Assembly: GCF_000964085.1 (NCBI RefSeq) | Contig: NZ_JZRB01000017.1 | Span: 1-60,628, forward strand | Source of the DNA: Luteibacter yeojuensis | GTDB taxonomy: Bacteria; Pseudomonadota; Gammaproteobacteria; Xanthomonadales; Rhodanobacteraceae | Direction of reading: 5' to 3' | Length of the DNA stretch: 60,628 nt | In this document: in pieces, positions 19,863-27,805 of the stretch | Position numbering within the stretch: position 1 is the first letter of the stretch | How the letters are laid out: every line of letters starts with the position of its first letter | Program-made: the position numbers and the translations under genes | The notes under the pieces: generated by a model | Databases searched by the model: none | Told to the model about the DNA's origin: nothing | What the model saw: only the letters and a program-made list of their open reading frames with translations

Positions 19863-22082
19863 ATGCCCTTCCGCCCCTCTCTCCTGGCCCTCGCGCTGGC
19901 CGGCGCCCTTGGCGCGCCTTGCCTGGCGGCCGCCCAGGACACCACCCCGCCGCCATCGCCCACCACCCTGGAGGGCGTGAAGGTCGTGGGCGACTGGCTT
20001 GGCGAGGCCCAGCAGAACACCGTGCAGAACCACCCCGGTGCCCGCACCGTGGTGCGCCGCGAGCAGTTGCGCGAGGCGGGCGCCACCAACCTGCGCGATG
20101 CCCTGCGCCGCATCCCCGGCGTGCAGGTGCAGGAGAGCAACGGCACCGGCGGCAGCGATGTCTCGCTCAACGTGGGCGTTCGTGGCCTCACCTCGCGCCT
20201 GTCGCCGCGCTCCACCATCCTGCTCGATGGCGTGCCGCTGGCCGTGGCGCCCTATGGCCAGCCGCAGGTCTCCATGGCCCCGGTGGGCCTGGGTAACCTG
20301 CAGGCGGTGGACGTGGTGCGCGGCGGCGGTTCCGTGCGCTACGGGCCGCAGAACGTCGGCGGCATCATCAACTTCGTGACGCGCGACATCCCCGAGGCCT
20401 TCGGCGGCAGCGCCGGCGTGCAGTTCCAGGGCAGCGAGCACGGTGGCATCCGTACCAACAGCAATCTTTTCCTCGGCGGCACCACCCAGCAAGGCCTGGG
20501 CGTGGCACTGCTCTACAACGGCCTGCACGGCCCGGGCTACCGCGAGAAGCAGGATAACGAGAGCATCGACGACCTGATGCTGAAGGCGAAATACGCCATC
20601 ACGCACGAGGACACGCTCACCGGCAGCATCCACCACTACGACGGCCAGGCCGGCATGCCGGGCGGCCTCACCCAGGCCGATTACGACGCCGACCCGTTCC
20701 AGTCGCGCCGGCCGTACGACGATTTCCACGGCCGTCGTACCGATTACGTGGTGAAGTACAGCCACGTGGAGGATCGCCGCTCGTTCGAGGTGCAGTCGTA
20801 CTACTCCGACAGCTTCCGTGGCAGCCACATCGAGACGATCACGCAGAACGCCAACGGCAGCTACGCGCACCAGCTCAACGCCTACCCGCGCAACTACCAC
20901 GTGTTCGCCATCGAGCCGCGCTACTCGGAGCTGTTCGACTGGGGCCAGGCGACGCACGAGATCGGCGTGGGCTACCGCTACACCAACGAAGCGATGCACG
21001 AGCGCACGCTGCGCAACAACAAGTACACCTCGAACCTCTGGTACACGCCGTTCACCGGCGACCCGTACAACGGCCCCTACGTGCTGTCGGGCAACAACAC
21101 CGGCAGCAACGAAGCCCACGCGCTGTACATCGACGACACCATCAACGCGGGTGACTGGACCATCACGCCGGGCCTGCGCTACGAGCGCATCCGCAGCCAG
21201 TGGCAAGCGCACCCGGATGCCACGGTGGTGGTGAAGGGCCCCACCGCGCGGCGCGAGTCGTATTCCAAGCCGCTGCCATCGCTCAACGTCATGTACCACC
21301 TGAGCGAGGCGTGGAAGCTCTACGCCAACGCCGAGACCTCGTTCGGCTCGCTGCAGTACTTCCAGATCGGCCAGAAGGACTCGACGAACCAGTTTGCCCA
21401 GGGCCTGGAGCCCGAACTGGCGCGTACCTTTGAAATCGGCACCCGCTACGACACCAAAGCGTGGGGTGGCGAGGTCAGCCTGTTCCGCATCAACTTCGAC
21501 CACGAGCTGCAGCTGGTGGGCAAGCTGCCCAACGTGCCGGATTCGTACGAAGGCTGGACGAGCCTGGGCGCGACCACGCACAAGGGCATCGAGACCTCGG
21601 CCCACCTCGATTTCGGCGCGTTCAACGATGCGCTCGATGGCCTCACGCTGTGGGGCACGGCCACCTACACGCACGCGTTCTCAAAGAACGGCTCGTTCGC
21701 CGGGAAAGACCTGCCGTTCTACTCGCGCCGCACCGCGAACCTTGGCCTGCGCTACAACGTGGCCGCGTGGACGTTCAACCTCGACGCGTTCTCGCAATCG
21801 CGCCAGCACTCGCCCGGCTCGCCGAGTTTCGATCCCGCGAACCCCACCGCGTACGTCACCGAGCCATCGGCCAATGGCGATCTCGGGAACATCCCCGGCT
21901 GGACTACCTGGAACGCGCGCGGCGAATACGCCTTCGGGCCGTCGTTCTCGAACCTTCGCGTCGGCCTGGGCGTGAAGAACCTCTTCGACCGCCGCTACTA
22001 CACGCGCAGCACCGACAACAACGACGGCTTGTACGTCGGCATGCCGCGCACCTACTTCGTCCAGGCCTCGGTGGACTTCTGA
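19863..22082 (+). CDS. TonB-dependent receptor, FecA-like
   Basis: 739 residues with a signal peptide (residues 1-24, ending LAAAQ). The plug follows: LEGVKVVGDWLG, a TonB-box-like start, then NLRDALRRIPGVQVQESNGTGGSDVSLNVGVRGL and VDVVRGGGSVRYGPQNVGGIINFVT, with the plug ending near residue 180. A beta-barrel of about 550 residues closes with YVGMPRTYFVQASVDF, a typical terminal aromatic strand. The sequence is most like FecA-type ferric-citrate or siderophore receptors. There is no N-terminal signalling extension and no FecIR pair nearby. The stop overlaps the start of the PepSY gene by one base. Confidence 0.92.
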   Translation: MPFRPSLLALALAGALGAPCLAAAQDTTPPPSPTTLEGVKVVGDWLGEAQQNTVQNHPGARTVVRREQLREAGATNLRDALRRIPGVQVQESNGTGGSDVSLNVGVRGLTSRLSPRSTILLDGVPLAVAPYGQPQVSMAPVGLGNLQAVDVVRGGGSVRYGPQNVGGIINFVTRDIPEAFGGSAGVQFQGSEHGGIRTNSNLFLGGTTQQGLGVALLYNGLHGPGYREKQDNESIDDLMLKAKYAITHEDTLTGSIHHYDGQAGMPGGLTQADYDADPFQSRRPYDDFHGRRTDYVVKYSHVEDRRSFEVQSYYSDSFRGSHIETITQNANGSYAHQLNAYPRNYHVFAIEPRYSELFDWGQATHEIGVGYRYTNEAMHERTLRNNKYTSNLWYTPFTGDPYNGPYVLSGNNTGSNEAHALYIDDTINAGDWTITPGLRYERIRSQWQAHPDATVVVKGPTARRESYSKPLPSLNVMYHLSEAWKLYANAETSFGSLQYFQIGQKDSTNQFAQGLEPELARTFEIGTRYDTKAWGGEVSLFRINFDHELQLVGKLPNVPDSYEGWTSLGATTHKGIETSAHLDFGAFNDALDGLTLWGTATYTHAFSKNGSFAGKDLPFYSRRTANLGLRYNVAAWTFNLDAFSQSRQHSPGSPSFDPANPTAYVTEPSANGDLGNIPGWTTWNARGEYAFGPSFSNLRVGLGVKNLFDRRYYTRSTDNNDGLYVGMPRTYFVQASVDF

Positions 22083-23158
22083 TGACCCCTCGCCCGCGCC
22101 GCTTCCGCACCACCCTGAAGACCCTGCACCTGTGGCTGGGCCTCAGCCTGGGCCTGTTGCTGGCGCTGGTGACGCTCTCCGGCAGCGTGCTGCTGTGGGA
22201 GCAGCCGCTGCTGGTGGCCGGGCACCCGGAACTGGCGGCGCGGCCGCTGCCCGATCTCGCCACGCAGGCGCGCTCGCTCGAGGTGGTGCTGGCCTCGAAG
22301 GAGGCGAAGGGGCTGCGCGGCTTGTCGCTTCCCGACGCCGGGCTGCCGGTGTGGGAAGCACAGGCACGCGGTGGTGACCGTTACTACTTCGATGCCACGA
22401 CCGGCGCCTTGCTGTTGACCCGGCACAAGAGCGGTGACGGCTTGCTCACCTTGCTCGACTGGCACACGCACCTGCTGACGGGCGAAGTGGGCGAAACGGT
22501 GCTGGGCGTTGTCGCGTTCGCGGGCCTTTTCATGCTGTTCTCCGGCGTATGGCTGTACTGGCCGGGCCGCCAGCGCGCGCTGAAGCACCTCAAGCCGCAT
22601 GCGAACCCGCCGGTGCTGCGCTGGGCCAGCTTCCACCGTGCCGTGGGCGTCATCGCCCTGCCCTTGCTCATCGTCATGATCGGCACGGGCACCACCATGG
22701 CGTACCGCGGCGCCGTGCGCACGGGGCTCGCGGCCGCACTCGGCGAGAAGGCACCGGCGAAGCCACCGAAGACGGCGCCGCTGGAAGGCACGCCCGATTG
22801 GGCGGCCGTACTGGCGGCCGCCCGCGCCGCGGCGCCCGATGCCGAACTCACCCGCGTGATGCTGCCCGGCAAGGACAGCGGCACCATCGTGATGCGCGTG
22901 CGCCGTGCCGGCGAATGGAACCTCGCCGGCCGCAGCACGCTGTTCATCGACGGCCACGATGCGGCGGTGATCGGCGGCGAAGACGCGACGAAACTAGGTA
23001 CGGGTGGCCGCCTCGCCAACGCGCTGTTTCCCATCCACTCGGCGGCCGTGGGCGGTATAACGTGGCGCGTAGTGGCCTGCATCACCGGCCTGCTGCCGAT
23101 GTTCTTGCTGGTGACAGGTTTTCTTTTTTGGCGTGCAAGAACGCGCAGGCGTTCCTGA
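22082..23158 (+). CDS. PepSY-domain inner-membrane protein (iron-uptake associated)
   Basis: 358 residues from an ATG sharing one base with the receptor stop. Membrane segments are near residues 18-38 (LWLGLSLGLLLALVTLSGSVLL), 140-165, 190-212 and 330-352. The PepSY_TM pattern is clear: HLWLGL at the start, LDWHTHLLTGEVGETVLGV, then FHRAVGVIALPLL. Proteins of this type sit behind TonB receptors and are thought to reduce ferric siderophores or help release iron at the inner membrane. The tight coupling with the receptor supports that role; no reductase motif can be read directly. Confidence 0.88.
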   Translation: MTPRPRRFRTTLKTLHLWLGLSLGLLLALVTLSGSVLLWEQPLLVAGHPELAARPLPDLATQARSLEVVLASKEAKGLRGLSLPDAGLPVWEAQARGGDRYYFDATTGALLLTRHKSGDGLLTLLDWHTHLLTGEVGETVLGVVAFAGLFMLFSGVWLYWPGRQRALKHLKPHANPPVLRWASFHRAVGVIALPLLIVMIGTGTTMAYRGAVRTGLAAALGEKAPAKPPKTAPLEGTPDWAAVLAAARAAAPDAELTRVMLPGKDSGTIVMRVRRAGEWNLAGRSTLFIDGHDAAVIGGEDATKLGTGGRLANALFPIHSAAVGGITWRVVACITGLLPMFLLVTGFLFWRARTRRRS

Positions 23159-23163
23159 CCCTC

Positions 23164-23227
23164 TGTAGGAGCCCACACTGTGGGCGATGCGGCCGCAAGG
23201 GGGTCGCCCACAGGGTGGGCTCCTACA
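23164..23227. repeat. REP family 2 pair, copy 1
   Basis: Arms starting GTAGGAGCCCAC and ending GTGGGCGA face each other (23165-23187 and 23204-23226) with one mismatch and a 16-base spacer. Each arm also folds on itself (GCCCAC/GTGGGC). The GTAG head is characteristic of REP elements mobilised by RAYT transposases. It lies between the PepSY and metallo-beta-lactamase genes. Confidence 0.88.
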
Positions 23228-23324
23228 ACGGCGCGCCCCTGCCAGCGTATTGCCACACGGCGGGCCCGGGCCGCGCCCGCCAGCGCCGCTAAGCTGCGCA
23301 TCCTGCCAACGCCGGGACACCCTC

Positions 23325-24140
23325 ATGCGCCTTGCCCTGCCCTTGCTCGCCGGCCTCGCCGCCCTGCCCGCCTTCGCCGCCGCGCCTACCGCGCCCGTGC
23401 CGGCATGGAGCGAACCCAGCCCACCGCATGCCATCTACGGCAATGCCTACCAGGTGGGCAGCAAGGGGCTGTCGTCCATCCTCATCACCTCGCCGCAGGG
23501 GCACATCCTCATCGACGGCACGTGGACGGGCAACGCGCCGCTCATCGAGGCCAACATCCGCAAGCTCGGCTTCCGCGTCGAAGACATCAAGGTGATCCTG
23601 AATTCGCACGCGCACTTCGACCACGCGGGCGCCATCGGCGCGCTGCAGAAGGATAGCGGCGCGCTGGTGCGCGCCACGGCGGCGGGTGCGAAGGCGATGA
23701 CGCTGGGTGGCCGCGACCCCGACGACCCGCAATTCGATTCCACCACGAAGGATGCCTTCCCCACGTTCCCCGTCACCGGCGACATCGTGGACGGCACGGT
23801 GGTCACCGTCGGCCCGCTGAAGCTCACCGCGCACATCACGCCAGGCCATACGCCCGGTGGCACCGCATGGACATGGGATAGCTGCGAAGGCAGCACGTGC
23901 AAGCACATCGCCTACGTCGACAGCCTTTACGCCTTCGCCCTCGGTTCGTACCGCTACAGCGACCACCCGGCCTACGTGGCCGCCTACTGGAAGACGTTCG
24001 ACCGCGTCGCGTCGCTACCGTGCGACATCCTCGTCACGCCGCACCCCGAGCAGGGCGCGGGGAAAACCTGCAAGGCCTACGCACAGGACGGCCGCGACCA
24101 CCTCAAGCAGCAACTGGAAGACGAAAAAAACGGCACGTAG
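23325..24140 (+). CDS. Subclass B3 metallo-beta-lactamase
   Basis: 271 residues with a signal peptide (1-19, ending AFAAA). All six B3 zinc ligands are present: His95, His97, Asp99 and His100 in NSHAHFDHAG, His175 in PGHTPGGT, and His240 in VTPHPEQ. The N-terminal YQVGSKGLSSILITSPQGHILIDG strand is typical. These enzymes hydrolyse beta-lactams, often carbapenems, in the periplasm; environmental chromosomal copies are common in this lineage. The TAG stop lies inside the downstream REP repeat, so the repeat supplies the 3' end. No regulator (AmpR type) or mobile gene is adjacent. Other MBL-fold hydrolases are possible but less likely given the complete ligand set. Confidence 0.9.
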   Translation: MRLALPLLAGLAALPAFAAAPTAPVPAWSEPSPPHAIYGNAYQVGSKGLSSILITSPQGHILIDGTWTGNAPLIEANIRKLGFRVEDIKVILNSHAHFDHAGAIGALQKDSGALVRATAAGAKAMTLGGRDPDDPQFDSTTKDAFPTFPVTGDIVDGTVVTVGPLKLTAHITPGHTPGGTAWTWDSCEGSTCKHIAYVDSLYAFALGSYRYSDHPAYVAAYWKTFDRVASLPCDILVTPHPEQGAGKTCKAYAQDGRDHLKQQLEDEKNGT

Positions 24141-24233
24141 GAGCCCACCCCGTGGGCGACATCTCTTCGCGAACACGCAACAGGCCTTGTAATGCCTTCG
24201 CGAAAAGCGTCGCCCACAGTGTGGGCTCCTACG
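24136..24233. repeat. REP family 2 pair, copy 2
   Basis: The same arms (GTAGGAGCCCAC...GTGGGCGA and its reverse complement TCGCCCAC...GTGGGCTCCTAC) are separated by about 50 bases containing TTCGCGAA and TTCGCGAAAA. It begins inside the last codons of the beta-lactamase gene and ends six bases before the acyltransferase stop. Together with copy 1 it brackets the beta-lactamase gene. Confidence 0.88.
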
Positions 24234-24239
24234 CGCGCT

Positions 24240-25139
24240 TTAGCGCGAACCGGCAGCCAGCATGGCGCCGATGCGCTCGTCTTTCTCGGTCCACAGCGTG
24301 TTGATCCACGCCTGGAAGCGTTCGCGGAACGCGGTGTCGTTCTCGTAATCACCGCGCATGCCGCCCGGGATGGGCAGCTTGCGGACATGGATGCGGATCT
24401 CGCGGATGCGGCCGGCGATCATGTCCATCATGGTGCCGGGGCCATCGGGGTAGACGATGGTGACGTCGAGCATGTGGCGGATGGCATCGCCCATGGCATC
24501 GATGACGAACGCCACGCCGCCGGCCTTGGGGCGCAGCAGGTGGCGGTAGGGCGATTGTTGCGCGTCGTGCTTCGCCTGCGTGAAGCGGGTGCCCTCGGTG
24601 AAGTTCATGATGGCCACCGGCACGTGGCGGAACTTCTCGCAGGCGCGGCGCGTGGCGTCGCGATCCTTCGTGCGCAGTTCCGGGCGGCGCGCCAGTTCCT
24701 CGCGCGAATGCCGCTTCATGAAGGGGAAATCGAGCGCCCACCAGGCCGGCCCCAGCAGTGGCACCCATATGAGCTGGCTCTTCAGGAAGAAGCGCATGAA
24801 CGGGATGCGCCGGTTGAACACCTTCTGCAGGGCAGGGATGTCGATCCAGCTCTGGTGGTTGCACACGACCAGGTAGTTGTCGCGTGGCACGAGGCCGTCG
24901 GTGCCTTCCACCGTCCACACGGTGCGCGTGAAAGCGCCCCATAGCCAGCCATTGACGCTGAGCCAGCTCTCCGCGATATGCACCAGCGCCGCGCCGCACG
25001 CATCGCGCAGCCCCTTCAGCGGCAACACCAGGCGCACCAGCGTGAGCAGCAACAGCGGCGCGACGTGCGCGACGGTGTTGGCCAGCAGGAAGAGGCAGGC
25101 GAGGGTGACGCGGAGGGCTTTGGGCAGCGAGGCGAACAT
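24240..25139 (-). CDS. PlsC-type acyltransferase (YihG-like)
   Basis: 299 residues. One N-terminal hydrophobic segment (VTLACLFLLANTVAHVAPLLLLTLVRLVL) anchors a glycerolipid acyltransferase domain with the block I motif NHQSWID and block III NFTEGTR. It most resembles YihG-type lysophospholipid acyltransferases, which fine-tune acyl chains of membrane lipids using acyl-CoA or acyl-ACP. It is downstream of ligD on the same strand (31 bp gap), which may reflect co-transcription only. Confidence 0.9.
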   Translation of the reverse strand: MFASLPKALRVTLACLFLLANTVAHVAPLLLLTLVRLVLPLKGLRDACGAALVHIAESWLSVNGWLWGAFTRTVWTVEGTDGLVPRDNYLVVCNHQSWIDIPALQKVFNRRIPFMRFFLKSQLIWVPLLGPAWWALDFPFMKRHSREELARRPELRTKDRDATRRACEKFRHVPVAIMNFTEGTRFTQAKHDAQQSPYRHLLRPKAGGVAFVIDAMGDAIRHMLDVTIVYPDGPGTMMDMIAGRIREIRIHVRKLPIPGGMRGDYENDTAFRERFQAWINTLWTEKDERIGAMLAAGSR

Positions 25140-25170
25140 AGGGCACGGGCTGGTCAGGGAACGCCCAAGT

Positions 25171-27690
25171 CTACAGGCCCAACTGCTCCATCACCTCATC
25201 CAGGCCCTGTTTCACGGCGTCGATGCCTTCCCAGGGGTCTTTCTTCTGCCGGGCCAGCCGCTTAGGCACGGTGTGGATCGTGAAGTCCGCGCCGGACTTG
25301 AGCTTGCCCAGGTCGTCCCAGCGCACCGGCACCGCCACGGGCGCGCCCGCGCGGGCCCGCAAGGAGTAGGACGCCACGGCGGTGGCGCCGCGGCCGTTGC
25401 GCAGGTAGTCGAGGTAGATCTTGCCGCCGCGCACCTTCTTCGATGCCGTGGCCACGAACTCCAGCGGGTGGGCCTCGGCCATCGCCTCGGCAAAGCCACG
25501 CGCGAAGGTGCGTACCGTCTCCCACTTCGCCGCGGGCGCCAGCGGCACCACCACGTGCAGGCCCTTGCCGCCGGTGGTGCGCACGAACGATTCGAGCCCC
25601 AGCTGCTTCAGGAAGCCGCGCACCATGCGCGCGGCCGCGATGACGCGCTTCCATGCCACGTTGTCACCGGGGTCGAGGTCGAAGATGACCCGGTCGGCCT
25701 TGTCCGGCGTCTTGACGTGCGAGCCCCACGGGTGGAACTCGATGGCGCCGAACTGCACGAGCTCGAGCAGGCCGGCCTCGTCCTTCGGGTAGAGGTACAC
25801 CGCCTGCGCGCCGGTCTCTTCCTTCAGCTTCGCGGTACCCACGTGGTGCAGCCCGGCCATGGTGTGCTTCTGGAAAAAGCAGTGCTCGCCGATGCCGCCG
25901 GGGCAGCGCAGCATGGGCATGGGCCGGTCGGCCACGGGCGGCAGGAACCATGGCATGACGGCCTTGTAGTAATCCGCCACATCCTGCTTGGTGATGCCGT
26001 CGTTGGGGAATACCACGCGGCCGGGGTGGGTGATGGTGATCTCGTCGCTGGCCATGGGGGTTTTCCTCGCGGGCTTCGCAGGCGCCCGGTCGCTGTCATG
26101 CAGGTCGGCCGGGGCCTTGTCGATGCGCAGCGCCTTCAGGCTGGGCTGGCGCAGCAGGCCCTGGTTGCCGATGCCACGGAAATACACCTCGGCCACGGCG
26201 CTGGGTTCCACCCACAGCGCGCCGCGGAGCAGGGGGTCGATCTTGTCGAGCGGCATGGGCGGCTTCGGCTTGCCGCGGGTGGCCAGCGTCTTGCCAAGGT
26301 CGCGCAGCATCTCGTCGGTGAAACCCGTGCCGACCCGGCCGACGTAGGTCCAGCGGCCCTTCGCGCCCGGCTTCGCCAGCAGCAGCGAGCCGAACGCCAC
26401 GCGCGAGCCTTTCGCGGGCGTGTAGCCGACGACGGCGAATTCATCGGCCTCCAGGCGCTTGATCTTCAGCCAGTCGTCGTTGCGGCCGCTGTGGTACGCG
26501 CCATCGACCCGCTTGGAGATGATGCCTTCCAGCTTCTGTTCCATCGCCATGGCGAACACGCCGTCGCCGTCGCCCACGTTGTGGCCGCTGTAGCCAAGGT
26601 GCGCGGGTGCGTGGGCGAGCAGGCGTTCGAGCAGCGCCTTGCGCTCGTGCAGCGCCGTGCGCGACAGGTCTTGGCCTTGCAGGTAGGGCAGGTCGAACAG
26701 CATGTACACCAGGGGCGCGTTGGCCTCGCCGGAAAGTGTCTTCTGCAGCGCGTTGAAATCGCTGCGGCCCTGCGCGTCGACGGCGATCAGCTCGCCATCC
26801 AGGCGCGCGCTGTCCAGGCCCAGCGCCTCGATGGCCTGCACGATCTCGGGGATGCGCTCGTTCCACGGCAGCGCGTTGCGCGACCACGTGTTCACCTCAC
26901 CACGGGCGATGCTGGTGAGGATGCGGTAGCCATCCCACTTCACCTCGTGCAGCCACTGGTCGCCCTGCGGTGGCGTCTCGCGCAGCCGGGCCAGCTGGGG
27001 CGCGAAGAAGGCGCCGTTCGGCTTGCGTGCCTTCGCGCCGCTTATCGCGGCGGCGGCTTTCGCCAGCGCGGCCACGGGCGTGCGCCGGGCCCTGGGCGCC
27101 GCCTTCTTCCGCGCGGTGCTCTTCTTCGCGGCGGCCTTGGTCGCTGGCGTCTTCGCCGCCTTGCGCGTGCTGGCGCGCATCTTCGCATCGAGCATGTCGT
27201 CGGCCTCCACGTCGCCGGCGTAGGCATCATCCGCCTTGATCAGGAACCATGCGGGCTGGCGCTCCTTCCTGCCGCTGCGCACCAGGTGCCACGCGCCTTT
27301 CAGGCGCTTGCCGAACAGCTCGAAGCTGAGGTGGCCTTTCTGCAGTTGCGCCTCGATATCGCCCGCGCTGGACCACACGCCGCGGTCGAACGTATCGACG
27401 TGGCCCTTGCCGTAGCCATGCTCGATATCGCCTTCGAAATCGGCGTACGACACGGGGTGGTCTTCCACCTCGACCGCGAGCCGCTTCACCGCCGGGTCGT
27501 AGCTCGGGCCCTTCGGCACCGCCCAGCTGCGCAGCACGTCGCCCACCTGCAGCCGGAAATCGAAATGCCGCCGCGAGGCATGGTGCAGCTGCACGACGAA
27601 CAGCGCACGGCCCTTGCGAGCGGTGCCCTCGGGTGCAGGCTCCCGTGTGCGGCTGAAGTCGCGCTTCTTCCGGTAGTCCTGCAGGCTCAT
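25171..27690 (-). CDS. ligD: Multifunctional DNA ligase D (LigD)
   Basis: 839 residues in the Pseudomonas-type order: 3'-phosphoesterase, ligase, polymerase. The phosphoesterase has QLHHASRRHFDFRL (His36, His42, Asp44). A lysine/alanine-rich linker (about 170-225) leads to the ATP-dependent ligase with nucleophile Lys251 in EVKWDGYR. The primase-polymerase domain carries VIFDLDPGD near 669. LigD works with Ku in non-homologous end joining. No Ku gene is present in this window. It is divergent from copA across 115 bases. Confidence 0.96.
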   Translation of the reverse strand: MSLQDYRKKRDFSRTREPAPEGTARKGRALFVVQLHHASRRHFDFRLQVGDVLRSWAVPKGPSYDPAVKRLAVEVEDHPVSYADFEGDIEHGYGKGHVDTFDRGVWSSAGDIEAQLQKGHLSFELFGKRLKGAWHLVRSGRKERQPAWFLIKADDAYAGDVEADDMLDAKMRASTRKAAKTPATKAAAKKSTARKKAAPRARRTPVAALAKAAAAISGAKARKPNGAFFAPQLARLRETPPQGDQWLHEVKWDGYRILTSIARGEVNTWSRNALPWNERIPEIVQAIEALGLDSARLDGELIAVDAQGRSDFNALQKTLSGEANAPLVYMLFDLPYLQGQDLSRTALHERKALLERLLAHAPAHLGYSGHNVGDGDGVFAMAMEQKLEGIISKRVDGAYHSGRNDDWLKIKRLEADEFAVVGYTPAKGSRVAFGSLLLAKPGAKGRWTYVGRVGTGFTDEMLRDLGKTLATRGKPKPPMPLDKIDPLLRGALWVEPSAVAEVYFRGIGNQGLLRQPSLKALRIDKAPADLHDSDRAPAKPARKTPMASDEITITHPGRVVFPNDGITKQDVADYYKAVMPWFLPPVADRPMPMLRCPGGIGEHCFFQKHTMAGLHHVGTAKLKEETGAQAVYLYPKDEAGLLELVQFGAIEFHPWGSHVKTPDKADRVIFDLDPGDNVAWKRVIAAARMVRGFLKQLGLESFVRTTGGKGLHVVVPLAPAAKWETVRTFARGFAEAMAEAHPLEFVATASKKVRGGKIYLDYLRNGRGATAVASYSLRARAGAPVAVPVRWDDLGKLKSGADFTIHTVPKRLARQKKDPWEGIDAVKQGLDEVMEQLGL

Positions 27691-27805
27691 GCCACCGATG
27701 ATTGGAGCGGGCCGGTGAACAGGCCGTGCAGCCCGCGAGGAGCCTTCTCCAGAGTTGTCGGGCCGCGGCCGGCCTCGGTACGCTCACGCTCCTCCCCACG
27801 CCCGG

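Noticed and set aside
19239-21674. Long minus-strand frame opposite the response regulator and TonB receptor
   Set aside because: Shadow frame; the plus-strand genes have complete signal peptide, plug and barrel features.
23164-24233. Beta-lactamase gene as an integron or transposon cassette
   Set aside because: No integrase, attC site, IS or target duplication; the flanking elements are REP repeats and base composition matches the neighbours.
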